Part shown: piece by piece, positions 41,183-53,462 of the stretch
Position numbering within the stretch: the stretch's first letter is position 1
Layout: each line of letters begins with the position of its first letter
The notes under the pieces: generated by a model
Databases searched by the model: none
The model's input: the letters and a program-made list of their open reading frames with translations, nothing else
What the model was told of the DNA's origin: nothing
From: Hyaloperonospora brassicae
Lineage: Eukaryota; Oomycota; Peronosporomycetes; Peronosporales; Peronosporaceae
Reading direction: 5' to 3'
DNA length: 64,000 nucleotides
Assembly (NCBI GenBank): GCA_947650285.1
Contig: CANTFL010001216.1
Location: 62,001-126,000, forward strand
Translations under genes and position numbers: made by a program

Positions 41183-42493
41183 TTAGTTCAGCTTTCCAAC
41201 GCCGAAGTTGCCGGTCGTCTCGGCCCACTCTTTGGCTAAGTCTTTCGTCGAGGACAACGTGGAAGCTTTCGTACTGTTTGGAAGACCGAACGGAAGCACA
41301 TGTTGCTTTTCTACATTGCTGGTAGAAGTCGACACCGAGGAGTAGTCGATGATGTTCGGATACGCTTTCATTGCCTCGAGGGCGAGGGCTCCATTGCGTG
41401 ACGTAAAGCCACCGCTGTTCACCAGAACATTCGCCTTGCACGGTCGACCGAGGTAGCTTGTGCACAAGTCCGCATCGTCCATGCCGTTGTACGCATACAA
41501 ATCTCCTTTCGTGCCCGGAAGCAAAGGCTGAGTCGTGTTGTCGAAATAGTTGCCTTCGGCGAGAACGTATCCGTTGGCGTTGACATCAAAAGAGTGACCC
41601 GAGTTGTCGCCCCAATAGTTGTTGACGGCGTGCACAACGACATTGACACCTTCCACGCCCCCGGCTTTAAATGAACGACCAGAAGTCCCACGCACGTAAT
41701 TGTTGACCATGCTGATGGCCGTTTTCCTTCCGTAGAAAAGGAAAGTCCAGTAGTGGTGTCCGTCGCAAGAAGACGAAAAGTCCGTGCGTCCATCGAAGTC
41801 CGAGTTGCTGATGGTCATTCCAGCCACGCCAGCGCTGTTCGTCGCGACCATTTGGCGGCCGACGCGAGATACCTTCACGTGGTCGAGCCAGACGTTGTTG
41901 CCCACCGTGGTACCGCCATTAGAGCCCGGTACAAAGATCGCGTCACCACCCCACACCAAATGCGGATTCAGTTCCGTGATATGGACGTTCTGGACGATCA
42001 CGTTGTTGCGCAGCGACAGTCCCTTGCCGATCAGCACGCCATTCTTGCCAATGCCACGGATGGTCTTGTTGTCTCGCACGAGCGCGCGTCTGATAGCAGC
42101 GTTATCGTATGTGACCGTCACCTCCGTGCCGTTGGTGCACCCGCCTGTGTTTTTCATGCCACCTTCTTGGAGAATCACATCTTGACCCTGAAAGCCGTTG
42201 CGCGCCGCAATGCACCTGCGAGTTTTGATCGGTCGGCAACCGATCTCGGTGGTCGTGCCTTCAGTTCCGCGAAAGTCGAAAGTCCGGTTGAGGACAACCA
42301 CAAACGGCCTGGTGTCGTTCAGGTACGCCACAAGCTCGGCGTTCGAAGTGGGGTACACGACGTCTCCGCCAGATCCTCCCGTCGTGCCAGCGCCTAGACC
42401 CAATGGAGAGCCAACAGTGAAAGCGCCTGCAGCGTTTTTGGCAGCAAAGGCGAGAGCTGCGGCGAAGGTGTACAGGTACTGGATGCGGCACAT
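41183..42493 (-). CDS. Secreted pectin lyase, polysaccharide lyase family 1 (right copy)
   Basis: Inverted twin of the gene at 14342-15652: 436 residues, same signal peptide, CDGHHYW, HAVNNYW and [10 protein letters not shown] motifs, and the same Asp/Arg active-site segments. Only two residues differ (Phe to Leu in the PHxVWGG segment, His to Arg in NNYVxGTSG), both outside the recognised motifs. Its initiator at 42569-42584 is unchanged. GYP1-c begins about 100 bp beyond the stop codon. Because this arm keeps both target copies of the element and the longer upstream pseudogene, I read it as the older arrangement. Confidence 0.92.
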   Translation of the reverse strand: MCRIQYLYTFAAALAFAAKNAAGAFTVGSPLGLGAGTTGGSGGDVVYPTSNAELVAYLNDTRPFVVVLNRTFDFRGTEGTTTEIGCRPIKTRRCIAARNGFQGQDVILQEGGMKNTGGCTNGTEVTVTYDNAAIRRALVRDNKTIRGIGKNGVLIGKGLSLRNNVIVQNVHITELNPHLVWGGDAIFVPGSNGGTTVGNNVWLDHVKVSRVGRQMVATNSAGVAGMTISNSDFDGRTDFSSSCDGHHYWTFLFYGRKTAISMVNNYVRGTSGRSFKAGGVEGVNVVVHAVNNYWGDNSGHSFDVNANGYVLAEGNYFDNTTQPLLPGTKGDLYAYNGMDDADLCTSYLGRPCKANVLVNSGGFTSRNGALALEAMKAYPNIIDYSSVSTSTSNVEKQHVLPFGLPNSTKASTLSSTKDLAKEWAETTGNFGVGKLN

Positions 42494-42568
42494 CTTCAAG
42501 GTACTAAGAGCCGTGGTGGTTTGTTGCGTTAGCCCGAGACTAAGGAGTAAAAGTGATGCACTGCAAGG

Positions 42569-42584
42569 TAATTTGGAAATGACC
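42569..42584 (-). promoter_or_regulatory. Oomycete initiator of the right pectin lyase
   Basis: Minus-strand GGTCATTTCCAAATTA, identical to 14251-14266, 76-91 nt before the ATG at 42493. Confidence 0.7.
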
Positions 42585-44189
42585 ACCTAGCATCGACTTT
42601 TGCCATGTAATGGAGCGCACAGGCTCCGTGTTGATGCTGGATAGCAGGGTGGACGATTTCGGAGCTTCTAATGCGACTGTCGTCGGCCAGGCAGATGGTG
42701 GGTGAGCCAATCAGTAGTGAAAATGTCAACGAACTTAGCGGGTGGTCGCATGCAGGGGGGGCATGTTGATCGCACCGAGCTTGTCTGTAAAGTTTGCAGC
42801 GTCTTTGTACAACTCGCGCTTTGTAAGTCTCTTCTTGTTAAGTCAAATTCATCTGTTCTCAACAGCCGATATCTTTTTTTGGCAATGAGGCGTCCAGCCG
42901 CACGCACATCGATGGAACATAGGGGGTACCCACATCCTGTTTTCTCGCAACAAGCAGCGATACCGTATGCTGGATCACGTTCTCCATTTCGTGGCTAGTT
43001 CGCCGACAGAAGATAACGAGCATCAACCGCATGCTTTTAGCTGAGGCGTAAGCACGAAAGAACGTTTGATTGGAACTTGAGGTAACGACTGCGAACACGC
43101 GACACAGCATCCGTCGATGCGGCCACATGGTTTCAGAGACAGCACATTCTTGAGGCACCAGCACGGAAGAATATTTGGTGCGACCAGCAGAGAACAACTG
43201 CGAACACGCGACACAGAATCCATTGTTGCGGTCTGCGGCATTCAGAGGTAGTGTTTAGCTGAGTCCGTGTGCCTTCAACACCTGCACGGACCTTTACAGC
43301 AATATGCTGACCACGATACAGGTCGTATGTAGGACAGCTTTGCACATGATGACAAACGAGGGATTGAACACAGTAAACATAAGTGGTTGAGCTAATGATA
43401 CATGTTCGAGAATGAAAGGGTGTCAGCTGATCTGCGGAACTTGTCTGCGCTCGTATCAATCGATATTCCCTGGACGTCCTTGTAAAGGCTAAAAAACGGG
43501 CTCAACCCTACTCAAAATATCGTGGGTTGCACGACTTGGACAACTGAGGCTATTGCAATGGCCTATTGCACTCATATATTATCCCGTGTTGGCTTATAAC
43601 GTGAGGTCTTTTCGGTCAGGCCCGATATTTTCTCCATTGTATACGATCCCGCACACTCCATCCTGCCAACTTAGTACATCCGGCACCTCCAGTCAATTTG
43701 AAAGATCGGTTGCATCGAAGATGCTCAAGACGTCGCTCAGTCGTCGACACTTTTGAGGAAACATGGCTGGCCAATCTTGTTCAAAACGATTAGGCCAGAT
43801 AGCGCAGTAGGTATCGGAGATGCTGTTACTGAAAACGCTGTTTGCGGTCAGTCGGAGTGAGGTGCAGTCAATTTATTATTATTCTGCACAACAGCAAAGT
43901 CAACGAACCAGCTTTGCATGACAGGTGCTGTCTATAAAACCCAATCACTCCCCGTCATGAAGAGGCCCGCATATCTGTGGTATAGGGAACAACAAAAAGA
44001 CGGCTTCGGGTTCCGAATGGAATGACTCAAAAAACTTTGTTACCGTATGCTTAGTCACTGCAAACGCACGCCAGCATTAGTTTTAGGAACGCGAGAGGTT
44101 AATTATTCCGCTCAGTAAGGATCTTTTTGTGTAACCAACGTTGTTCCATCGGCCAGTGCCATATATTATATGACGACATATTCCAAACA
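42585..44189. other. Intergenic DNA upstream of right pectin lyase
   Basis: Inverse of 12661-14250 with scattered single-base differences. No gene recognised. Confidence 0.6.
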
Positions 44190-44830
44190 AGTTGGTCGCG
44201 TTCATACCCCTGTTGTTGCTGGAGACGTGCGCAACTTCATACAAAGCTTTCATTATCTTGGATCTTAGACCTCTGGAAATCTACTCGAGGTTACATACAG
44301 GTGGTTGTTGACCACGGATACGGTCGTGTTTCTTCCGCAGAAAGATTTAGTCCAGTAATGCTTGTCGAACGAAGGGAAGAGGTACACGTTTCCATCGACG
44401 GCCGCGTTTCTGTCCAAATCTAAGCTACTGCTAGCGATAGCCGACAAACCAACGTTGTTGAGCATATTTGAGGTATTGTCAGAGCCCGATATGGAGGCCG
44501 CGTCGCCACCTCACCGCCCGTGAGAGTTTCGTTCTGTGACACGGATGTCCGGGATAATGACTTTGCCACCAATAACCAATATTACTTTGCCCATCATCAC
44601 ACCATTCTTGCCGATGCACGGACAATTTCCTGCCTTTAACAACACACCTCTGTCTCTTGCGCTATCTTCAGTTAGCGTCGGCTCGATGTCATTGGACCAT
44701 ATCCGCCGTTTTGTTCGTGCCACTACGCTAGGGGACCACAACTTGGCACTTGACGCCATTATTCCTGACGGTGAAAGTGCGATGTTTGCCCGGTCGCGGT
44801 TGTTCCGGTGTATTGGAGGCTGATGCAATG
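44190..44830 (-). pseudogene. Pectin lyase pseudogene, right arm (longer copy)
   Basis: Decayed PL1-family copy. It contains IGKNGVMMGK (about 44610), VTERNSHGR, a FDKHYWTKSFCGR segment and VVNNHLY. The part beyond 44608, toward the original 5' end (ARTKRRIW and GNCPCIGKNG), is absent from the left arm, where LTR-B replaces it. Several stops and frameshifts. It is clearly more diverged from the intact gene than the two intact genes are from each other, so it is an older tandem relative. Confidence 0.7.
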
Positions 44831-46368
44831 GGGAAAGTCAACGGCCGGGGCGATCAAAGAGACTGGGGCGGCCATGGTTCCTACCGCTCTGACCATTTGC
44901 ATGGCGATAGCTAGACTTTCCAGTTGTTGTTCCGAAACGCGTTTAATTCGGGTCTGATCGGTCGCGGGTGCGGGTGCGGCACACGTATTTCTTTCGGTGG
45001 TCTCTACTACTTTATTGTCGTTGACAGAGTATCAAGACAGAGGTACATGCTAGTTTCACTGAAGAGGAATTGTATGGACCGCGTCAGATCCTAGCGATTC
45101 GTAGCGCTGTTTCTTGCCATTCCTTGCTACGTCTTGATCAGCTATCACGGAATATCGCGTAGAAGTACCACCACTAGCAATGCTTTAATATTCGCTTCTT
45201 TGTCACCACTACGCCCGACCGATATTTGCCTTTTCGATGATGACACGCGAACAGACACCCTTTTCTGCCTAACCCAATATCTTAAACGATTTACGCTTCA
45301 TTGCACCGACGCGTACAGTTAAGTAAGACAACCCGCACGACGTGAGGCCACTATCAGAGGCTGACACGCATAGTCATTAAATTATTTGGTCGATGTTGCC
45401 ATAACGACTACCACAAAAACCATAATATGCGGAAAGCGTGTGCACTACAACAACATTTACTACTTCTACTTCTACTTCTACTACTACTACTACTACTACT
45501 ACTTTATTATCAAAGAAGGATTGATGATGGTCTTCATATTACAAATGTAATGTACGTGGTAGACCCTTTATAGAAACGGTAATCTCCATAACAGGACTTT
45601 CGCACTTTCTTGTCAGCACTAGCGCCAACCACTCGTGCAAAGTAGCTTTGACATGACTCCACGAATCTGAATAAGACGAACTCGGGCCTCACGATCTCCA
45701 CTATCTTCTTAGTTGACTCTCAATTCGATAATTTATTTTAATCCACTTGACCGCCTAGTAATTGCACATCGTATTAGCGTATAAAATAGTGGCGAATGTT
45801 AATATTCTTTGTTGTGCCTGGTGTCTCGCATTGATCAGTTGGATCAACCGTTTAATCAACACGTTATACCATTGTGTTGGTACACAGAATTTTTGCAGCT
45901 CTGAACATGATACACACTTTGAAAAATGACCCAGTCTGTCCAATAGCTCCATGAATGTTAGTGAATAAAGTGCATATGTGTATGGATTGAGTACGTGTTG
46001 TCCGAAGAAATTTCAAGAGATCTGGCAGGAGGTAGTGAAAAAAGATCGATGCAAACATGCAACAAGAGGACGTTAATGAATTAATCACCTTATCAGATCG
46101 ACATTCTAGCGCCGTTCAATAATGAGAACCTCCCGGCTTATACGTCGTAGCCAATAGATGTGGTCCTTGGATTTCTCTTTACACTCGTAAAACGTTACTT
46201 ATCATGATCCCAGGAGGAACCTCAACATCGATCTTCTCAGTATACTTTTGGCGCTCACAAGCAATAAGTATGCATTCGTCCACAGCAGTACTCATTAATA
46301 GAGCTTGCATGCGAAATTACTTCTATACGCCCAGTGCAACTATAATCAAAAACTTAAGATTAACCTTT
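44831..46368. other. Gene-poor interval with a microsatellite
   Basis: No gene recognised. A TAC/TTC trinucleotide microsatellite runs from about 45458 to 45504. ORFs are short and unremarkable. Confidence 0.55.
45458..45504. repeat. Trinucleotide microsatellite
   Basis: ACTTCT units grading into (CTA)n, about 47 bp. Confidence 0.9.
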
Positions 46369-46840
46369 TGTGGTGGAGCTGCACAGCTCCTTAAGTCAGA
46401 GGAAGACTTTAACGCTCTCACGAGCAACTTTGGTTCAGAGAACCCGACTCAGAGAGCTTACGGTCCCCGTTTCAGAGGGACCAAACGATTCAAACGAATC
46501 ACAGCACAGAGTGCTCGAGGACAAGCTACCTTTACAGGCGTTGCTTTTGTCCTCCCGATCAAAGACGCCTCGTTAGGCACGTGTCTCTTATTGATCAAAA
46601 GGGGAACTGAATTTTATTTCTTCTTTAAACCTAAAGAACATCATAGAACAACGTAATTAACCTAGTCACTAAGGTTCAAAGTAAAACCTCTCTAAAGATC
46701 TCGTAATCAATTGTTGACAGACATCAGTCTTCGACAATTGATACAAATCACTGTGTTCTAAAATTACTTTATAGGGTACCCCCTCTCTTGTGTGCACCAC
46801 ACCTATCGTCAACTACCAGTCGACGTGTAACCCCGTTACA
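46369..46840 (-). repeat. GYP3 3' LTR
   Basis: 472 bp, outer end TGTGGTGGAGCTGC, inner end CCCCGTTACA. The complement of a polypurine tract, CCCTCCCCCA, follows at 46841-46850. Confidence 0.92.
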
Positions 46841-46946
46841 CCCTCCCCCACCAGACTGACGTTACCACAAAACGTCAATCGGTTTCTTTCCTCGAAGAGG
46901 TCGGTGTGTGTGCGCTTAATCTCACGGTGGCAAAACACGAAACACC

Positions 46947-48247
46947 ATGGCATCGCCACCCAACGAGTCTCGAACTATTTCCTCCTACCTCGGTCTTAAT
47001 GAGGATGTGGACTATGGTAGTGAAACCAGTGTCCCTGGAGATTAAGGGATATCGTCCCACTCCGCTGTATCTGAGGCTCGACCTCAAACAGCACCATATC
47101 CGTTCGTTAGACGTGGTGTTACCACAGCGCCAGGGGCGCAGCATCATACAACAGATGCAGATGAGAACATCATCACAAACCCGCTCGACGAGCAACAGGA
47201 GTTAACCCTCCAGCGTGAGGAGCGTTCTCTACGTCGCACTCATACCCAGACGGTTATTCAAAACCGGAGTGGTTACGTGTTCACAACACCTGACGTGGAG
47301 CAACGCCTCCGTCAAACGGAAGGCCGTAGCCTTTCAACATGGGCCATGGGCCCCGAGGCTACGTCGCCCGAAGATATAGCCGTTCGTCAGGCTCTAAATG
47401 AGAGATATCTCGAACCATTCTTTACCACACAAGGTCAGTACCGCGCGCATCTTGAGAGCTTGTCTCGTGGTGTCTCGGTTCGACCGATTAAGGGCCTGCT
47501 TATCTTGTTGTTCGTTGGCGAACTGCCCGAGGAGGAGGACAATCAGTTCATCCGTTGGGTGTATCGCAAGCGACACCTTAGCAGTGTGCCAGCGCTGCGG
47601 GCCAGCGCCGATGTGGCCGACGTTCGGTTGGAACGAAAGCTTCGGTTCGAGTATGCCAAACTCAAGGCCAGAGGCCAGTTGCGTACACGTACGCGTTATG
47701 CTCCGGCTACAATGGTAGCCACGGGTCACACCCCAATCTGCGGAGCAACACGCTACCTCCCACCACTATTGGTGAGAAGCGTTCTCGTTCGCAAGGCGAC
47801 CTTGGCCACGATGTTCAAAAACATCCACGGCGTAAGGGCAGTCCTGCCGAAGGGGTATCTCATACTCCCACGAGTTCTCCGACTCCGGGTACCCTCGCCA
47901 CTTCACCAGATACTGGTATTGGCCACGACGACGACGTCGCTGAAGGTTTTTCTCCACATGGAACTGGTGGTTCCCTTGCTCATCGAGCAGCGTTGGTGAT
48001 GGTCGGGGTACCGAAGGAGGAGCATGAGAAGGTACTCCTTGAGCTGAGTGGTCTCTAAGAGACATTGGGTAAGACCCAGAGTGCGCTCGGCGCGATGCAA
48101 GCCCGTGTTCAGGCGTTGGAGTTGGCCTTAGCCCGTGTGGATGTTCAGCTTGACCTCCTAGTTCGGATGCAACAGTCGACGTCAAGGCCTTATTTCCAGG
48201 CGCAAGCGCCTCCGAGTTCACATGGGACGGGTCCCGATACGGCTTAA
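46947..48247 (+). pseudogene. GYP3 antisense ORF, broken
   Basis: Opposite strand to gag-pol, between pol and the 3' LTR. ATG at 46947 (MASPPNESRTISSYLG), TAA at 47043-47045, then open in the same frame through 47277 to about 47710. There a frameshift leads to a second frame with a basic KHPRRKG stretch, TAA at 48056-48058 and a Leu/Ala-rich predicted coiled coil (ALELALARVDVQLDLLVR) to 48247. The four-cysteine motif of the GYP1 and GYP2 antisense ORFs is absent. Position and overall plan (N-terminal body, basic stretch, C-terminal coiled coil over the chromodomain) match; sequence homology is not evident. Confidence 0.5.
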
Positions 48248-51200
48248 GCAAGCCAACGTAGAACACTGGGTGCGTGCGCAGTTTGCGCGGAAGGTTGAGC
48301 GTGTACGCCATCCCCTTCTTATTGATGAATGTGAACGGCTCAATGAAGCGCGGACGCAACTTTGTCTTGAAGACAGCAGAGACTACATTTGTAGATAGGT
48401 TTTTAGCATTGAGTAGAACTTGGTCTCCGACCTTATAACGTTTAATACATCCTCTGCCTTTAACATCAGCTTGCTCCTTCTGTTTATCTTGGCTATCAGC
48501 CAGTGCATCACGCACGTGTCGTAACACATTCAATCGCGTTGCGAGAAACTCGCTTACCTGTTTCTGAACAGTAGCAGGGCTGATATCTGCAAGCCGATCG
48601 GTTATCTCTCCCCCACCAAGCACGAACCACGCCGTGGTAGCGTTAACGGAACGCGAGGGTGTGTGAGACCGTTCACGTAGAACGGAGTAAAGCCTTTAGA
48701 GGCGTGAACAGCGTTATTTTAACGCAAACTCAACAACAGGAAGCATTGTAATCCAACGTTTTGGTGTATTAGCTCAAACACTGCGTATTATGTCACCGAT
48801 AACACGATTGGCTCGCTCGGTTTGACCATCGGTCTGCGGGTGATCCGCCGTGGACATGTCCAAACGTGTGCCGAGCACCTTGACGATGGACTTCCAAAAC
48901 TTCCCAGTGAAGCGAGGATCTCTGTCAGAGACTATTGCCACAGGCAAGCCGTGTTGTCAAAACACTCTATCGATAAACAGCGTAGCTGTTTATCGACATC
49001 AATGGTATCTGGTACAGCCGCCAAGTGAGCCATCTTGCTCAAACGGTCAACAAAGACCACAATACCCGTATTGCCTTGCACATCTTTCGGCAGACTGAAC
49101 ATGAAACGTATGCTGATGGACTCCCAACACCCAGAGGGTATAGGGAGACTAGCGAGCGGCGCAGCCGCATGAGCTGAGGGTTTCACCCGTTGACACGTTT
49201 CGCACGTACGCACGTATGTGCCTACCCATTTGTAAAGTTTAAGCCACCAATAGTATTGGCTCACAAAGCTATATGTCTTCTCTCGACCGAGATGACCGCT
49301 CACCGCAGTAGCATGCGCCTCATAGAGGATGCGATACTTCAATTCCTCATCATGAGGGACAACGATACGGGGAGTATCCTCCATATCTGTGCTATAGCAC
49401 AACAGGCCTTGATCGATGGAGTATCGATGTAGCCTCGCACGCAAACGTGCCGACAATTTAATGTCTATGTAGTTAAACACCTCGCCCCCCAGAGCACGTA
49501 GCAAAGCTACACAATGTTCATCTTTGGCATATGCCGAACGAATGAGGTCTGTGACCGATGATGACAGAGTCGTAACATGAGCAAGCTCATAGTCAGGCCT
49601 ACGTGACAACGCATCAGCCAAAGCATTCTGCTTGCCCGGCTTATACTTCACCTCGAAGTTGTATTCAGCAAAGAATGAGAGCCAACGAGCCATTCTCTGA
49701 GAGAGGTGAGGTGACTGGGTCGCAGTGCGTAATGACGCATGATCTGTATTGATCACAAAAGGCTTAGATCCAAGCAGATGAACTCTGAATCTGACTAAAG
49801 CATACTTCATCGCAAGTAGCTCTTTATCATGAACTGGATAGTTCTTCTCAGCTGCTTTTAGCTGTCGGGACTCAAATGCAATGACGCGTTCCCGTCCATC
49901 AGAATCTGTCTGTAACAGAGCACTGCCGATGGCAAAATCAGATGCGTCGCAGACGACACTGAAAGGCCGATCAGGATCGGGCAAAGCCAAGATTGGCGCA
50001 TGGAGAAGACTCTATTTAACCGCCGTAAAGGCTTCATGCTCGGTGTTAGTCCAACACCATTCCACATCCTTTGGAAGGAGATTGGATAATGGCCGAGCCA
50101 TGTCTGCATAGTTTGAACTATACTTGTGTAAGTAATTGGCGAGACCAAGCCACTTACGTAAGTCCTTTTGGTTCTTAGGAACCGGCCAATCGACTATGGC
50201 TTTTATCTTAGCAGGATCCGCTCTAATACCACGCTTCCCAATGAAGCACCTTAAAAAGGGAATCTCTTGTGCACCAAAGATGCACTTAGAGGCGTTGGAA
50301 TACAACTTGTTCGTGCGCATGCACTCGAGCACTGCTCTTAAATGGTCGATGTGATTATCCACATCAGACCGGCCGTTCATAGCACGACTATGGACAAAAA
50401 TGTCATCAAAGTAAGTCTGTGCATAACCTCGGTGAGGACGAAACAGTTGTGTCACAAGACGATTGAACGTAGCTGGGGCATTGGACAAGCCCTGTGGCAT
50501 AACTAGCCACTCCCAGAGCATACCGCTCGGGGTACTAACCGCTGTCAGCGGAACATCCTTCTCACGCATGAGCAATTGGTAATAACCATCGACTAAGTCG
50601 AACGCACTGTACATTGTACATCCCACCATATTGTTCTGAAAAACATCTATCCTAGGGATTGGTGTCTGAGCCGGGATCGTGGCAGCATTAAGCTTATTGT
50701 AAGCATGAACAATGCACCACTTCCCAATGGGCTTTCGGACACAAAATTTGGGCGTGGAATGAGGAGATTTGCTCTCACGAACCATCCCCGCTGTGTGCTT
50801 TGCACGAAAGAAGTCGTCTATGACGTCACACTGCTCCTTTGGTAAAGGCCACTGCCGTGTTACGCAGTATTTAGTTCCAGGTACTAGGTCAATTTCATGA
50901 CGCACAACTCTATCCGGAGGTAAGGCAGACGGTGGGTCGTGACACACCACGTCTTAAAATTCCTTTACTAAAGTATAAAACGGATCAAGAGGATCTTTAA
51001 GGATGGAAGATCCACTACGAGCACTAAGTGTTTTTTTTGTGTCCTCAAGGACTGACTCGTCCAATAAAGAGGATGAGTTCAACTCAACATCGGGTCGAAT
51101 GACCACTAAGTCGAATAACTCTCCTGCCTTTAAGGCTTGGCTGAATTCGCCATCAGATATTTCATCTAGTTCAAGGAGATTATCTAGAGAAGGAAGAGTC

Positions 51201-52397
51201 TCAAGTTTAATGTTGCCAGCAACATGGCCGGTCATTCCATTGACACGTGTATATAGTGTATTATTACTATTATCACTCCTTAACATCTCGGACGTCTGGC
51301 GCTTGACAGTTGCCACCCGACGCCGAGATTGTTTCCTCAAAGAAACCTTACGCCTCCTAGAGGCTGGGACAGTAGGGTCCCTGTAGTTGCTATCTGCTAT
51401 AGCACGCTCTATACGAGAGCTCATGTCTTGATCGACATTTGGTGAAGTGTTACGTAACTCGAACACTTCACCCAGTCTATTTACACGTACCACTTCACGT
51501 ACAGCATCCGGGTCTAGCCCTGTATGCTCTGGCTTATCGCCAACAATGTCATTACCGACATTCAGTGTGGTGCCAACTCGGCCGCCCTCACTCGGTGTAA
51601 TTTCACGTGCCACCCCACTCACATCAGAGGAATTACATTCTTGATGTCTCGGCCCAAGGCCAACCATGCCTGTAGCATGCAGTGACTCATTATCACAACG
51701 AGTATCACCCATCGGAGTACGACCCTCTTTACATACGGTGAAAGAGCTCCACTCAATTTCATGTCATTGGCAATCGAGTAAACTAACTCGGACATACCAA
51801 TGTCCAGCACTTTGACATCTTCCGTCAATGGCTCGCGCCAATAGCGCTTTTGTTGCCTAGCGAAGGTGGGTTCATGACTCGTAAAACTTCACTAGGAACA
51901 TTGCGCGTTGCGCCTAAGGTCTTTGACCTCCAATCGATCCATGGTTCATGGCGTTCAAACCAGGCCATGACTAGGATGAGATCGTATCTAGAATCCAAGT
52001 CAAGGACAAGACAGCGTTCTGTGCTATCAAAGTTTAAAAACTTCACGCCCAAGTTCAACGGAACTTTAGGCACAGTAACGCGACTACCTGTCGCTAAACG
52101 AACAGTGACGGAATCACCGTCGTGCGCTCTGAGCGCCTCAGCATATTGCTGACTCCCCTCAAGGGAATGGCGTCTAGCATAGTTGCATGACGCCCCAGAA
52201 TCGATTAATATCGACCAGTGCTTCTCGAAGCCTTTAACTATCGCCTCGGCGACTAACAAGCCAGGCTTGTATCCACGCTCTGTGCTTGCTGGCACGGAGA
52301 TCTGTGGGGCTAAGCCCTGTTTTGCTCTACCTTGTAGAGAAGTGACAGAACTCAGTTCTACCCCAGTAGGGCACCCCGCGCCTACTGGGTGTCGACG
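47766..52397 (-). pseudogene. GYP3 pol: protease to chromodomain
   Basis: Pieces: protease 51825-52295 (IDSGAS; flap LILVMAW), linker 50954-51712, RT 50012-50950 ([38 protein letters not shown]), RNase H and integrase start 48932-49990 ([31 protein letters not shown]), a degraded integrase core about 48624-48931, and integrase tail plus chromodomain 47766-48623 (YLVKWRGYPESENSWE). At least three frameshifts or stops (about 51825, 50012, 48932-48624) inactivate it. RT retains its catalytic Asp pair. Confidence 0.9.
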
Positions 52398-52403
52398 TTT
52401 CCC
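52362..52403 (-). promoter_or_regulatory. GYP3 -1 ribosomal frameshift signal
   Basis: On the minus strand: slippery heptamer G GGA AAC (52403-52397) in the gag frame, 7-nt spacer, then a perfect 9-bp stem CCCAGTAGG / CCTACTGGG (52389-52381 with 52370-52362) and a 10-nt loop. The gag TAG lies in the stem. The -1 frame continues open into protease. Confidence 0.85.
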
Positions 52404-53404
52404 CGTGCCATACCAGGTTTCTGGTTGCGGCCCATAGGGTTGCGTTGTTGCTTATGCAAAGGACAAGCGGGGCGTAGATGTTTGGTGCTTCCACACATAT
52501 AACAGCGTTTCACTTCCTGTCGTTGCTCTGCAACATGAAGCTCCGCTTCACCTTCATCTTCAGCATAGCTGAGATCCATCGGTTCTGGCTTACAGTAAGC
52601 CGAGGTGCTTGCAGAGGTTGCTCTCGAAAAGCTCGGGTTGTACCCATTCCAACCAAGTCTCGCTGACTTAATGTTATGCTCAGCATTTTGATCGATGCTC
52701 ACAGCCTCTTCAAAAGTCGAGGGATGGACTCGAAACACCTCGGTCGTGGCAGCGCCAGTGCGGAGACCTTCCATAAAGACTATCACGCAGACAGTCTCAG
52801 GGAGAGGGTCACACTGCATGGCAGCCATCAGAGTTCTCAACTCTTGGACATAGTCCGTTAGCTCGTTCTTACCCTGACGGGTGGACAAGAAGCGTGAACG
52901 CACGCGATAGGCCTGGTTAGGCGGCGAGAAAACTCGCAACAGGTCTAGCTTAAGCGAATCCCATGTGGGAAACGCCAAGTCGACCGACGTGCCGCACGTC
53001 AGAGCCCATTTTCTAGCTCTTCCATCGAGTTTTGAGATCGCCAGCGAGACTCGCTGATTCTCGATTGAGATCAAGCCAGATCTCATGGCCATCTCAATCT
53101 CACGGATACAGAGGATGAGGTTTTCACCCTCCTTTCCGGAGAAATGCTTGACGTCCACCCGAAGGGGACGAGGCTTAGCCTCTTCGTCTGGCATAGCCAC
53201 AAAGCGTGTGGGCATAGCCGACGCTACCTGGTTCTGAACCTGCCCTAAAAGGGCCGTTTCATGCTGCATAAAGGTCTCGACACGCACATTGAGCGCGTCG
53301 GAACCTTGTGCAGCGAGAAACTCAACATATTCTGGGCCTACGGCCGCGGTTAGCTTATCTAGCGCAACCTTTTGGGCCTCATTGAGGGGTGTGGATTGTT
53401 CCAT
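52382..53404 (-). CDS. GYP3 gag polyprotein
   Basis: 340 residues, uninterrupted, ATG at 53404 (MEQSTPLNEAQKVALDK). Gypsy capsid-like centre (FSGKEGENLILCIREIE, RQGKNELTDYVQ) and one CCHC knuckle, CYMCGSTKHLRPAC. It ends with TAG at 52382-52384 inside the frameshift hairpin. Gag is intact although pol is broken, so this copy might still supply particle protein; that is inference. Confidence 0.88.
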   Translation of the reverse strand: MEQSTPLNEAQKVALDKLTAAVGPEYVEFLAAQGSDALNVRVETFMQHETALLGQVQNQVASAMPTRFVAMPDEEAKPRPLRVDVKHFSGKEGENLILCIREIEMAMRSGLISIENQRVSLAISKLDGRARKWALTCGTSVDLAFPTWDSLKLDLLRVFSPPNQAYRVRSRFLSTRQGKNELTDYVQELRTLMAAMQCDPLPETVCVIVFMEGLRTGAATTEVFRVHPSTFEEAVSIDQNAEHNIKSARLGWNGYNPSFSRATSASTSAYCKPEPMDLSYAEDEGEAELHVAEQRQEVKRCYMCGSTKHLRPACPLHKQQRNPMGRNQKPGMARGNVDTQ

Positions 53405-53445
53405 CCTCGCAGAGGGTCAGTCGTAACGACTCAGGCGTAGATTGA

Positions 53446-53460
53446 CTACAAGTGCTACCA
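53446..53460 (-). other. GYP3 primer-binding site
   Basis: Minus-strand TGGTAGCACTTGTAG, as in GYP1/GYP2 with one T fewer, two bases inside the 5' LTR. Confidence 0.75.
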
Positions 53461-53462
53461 AG

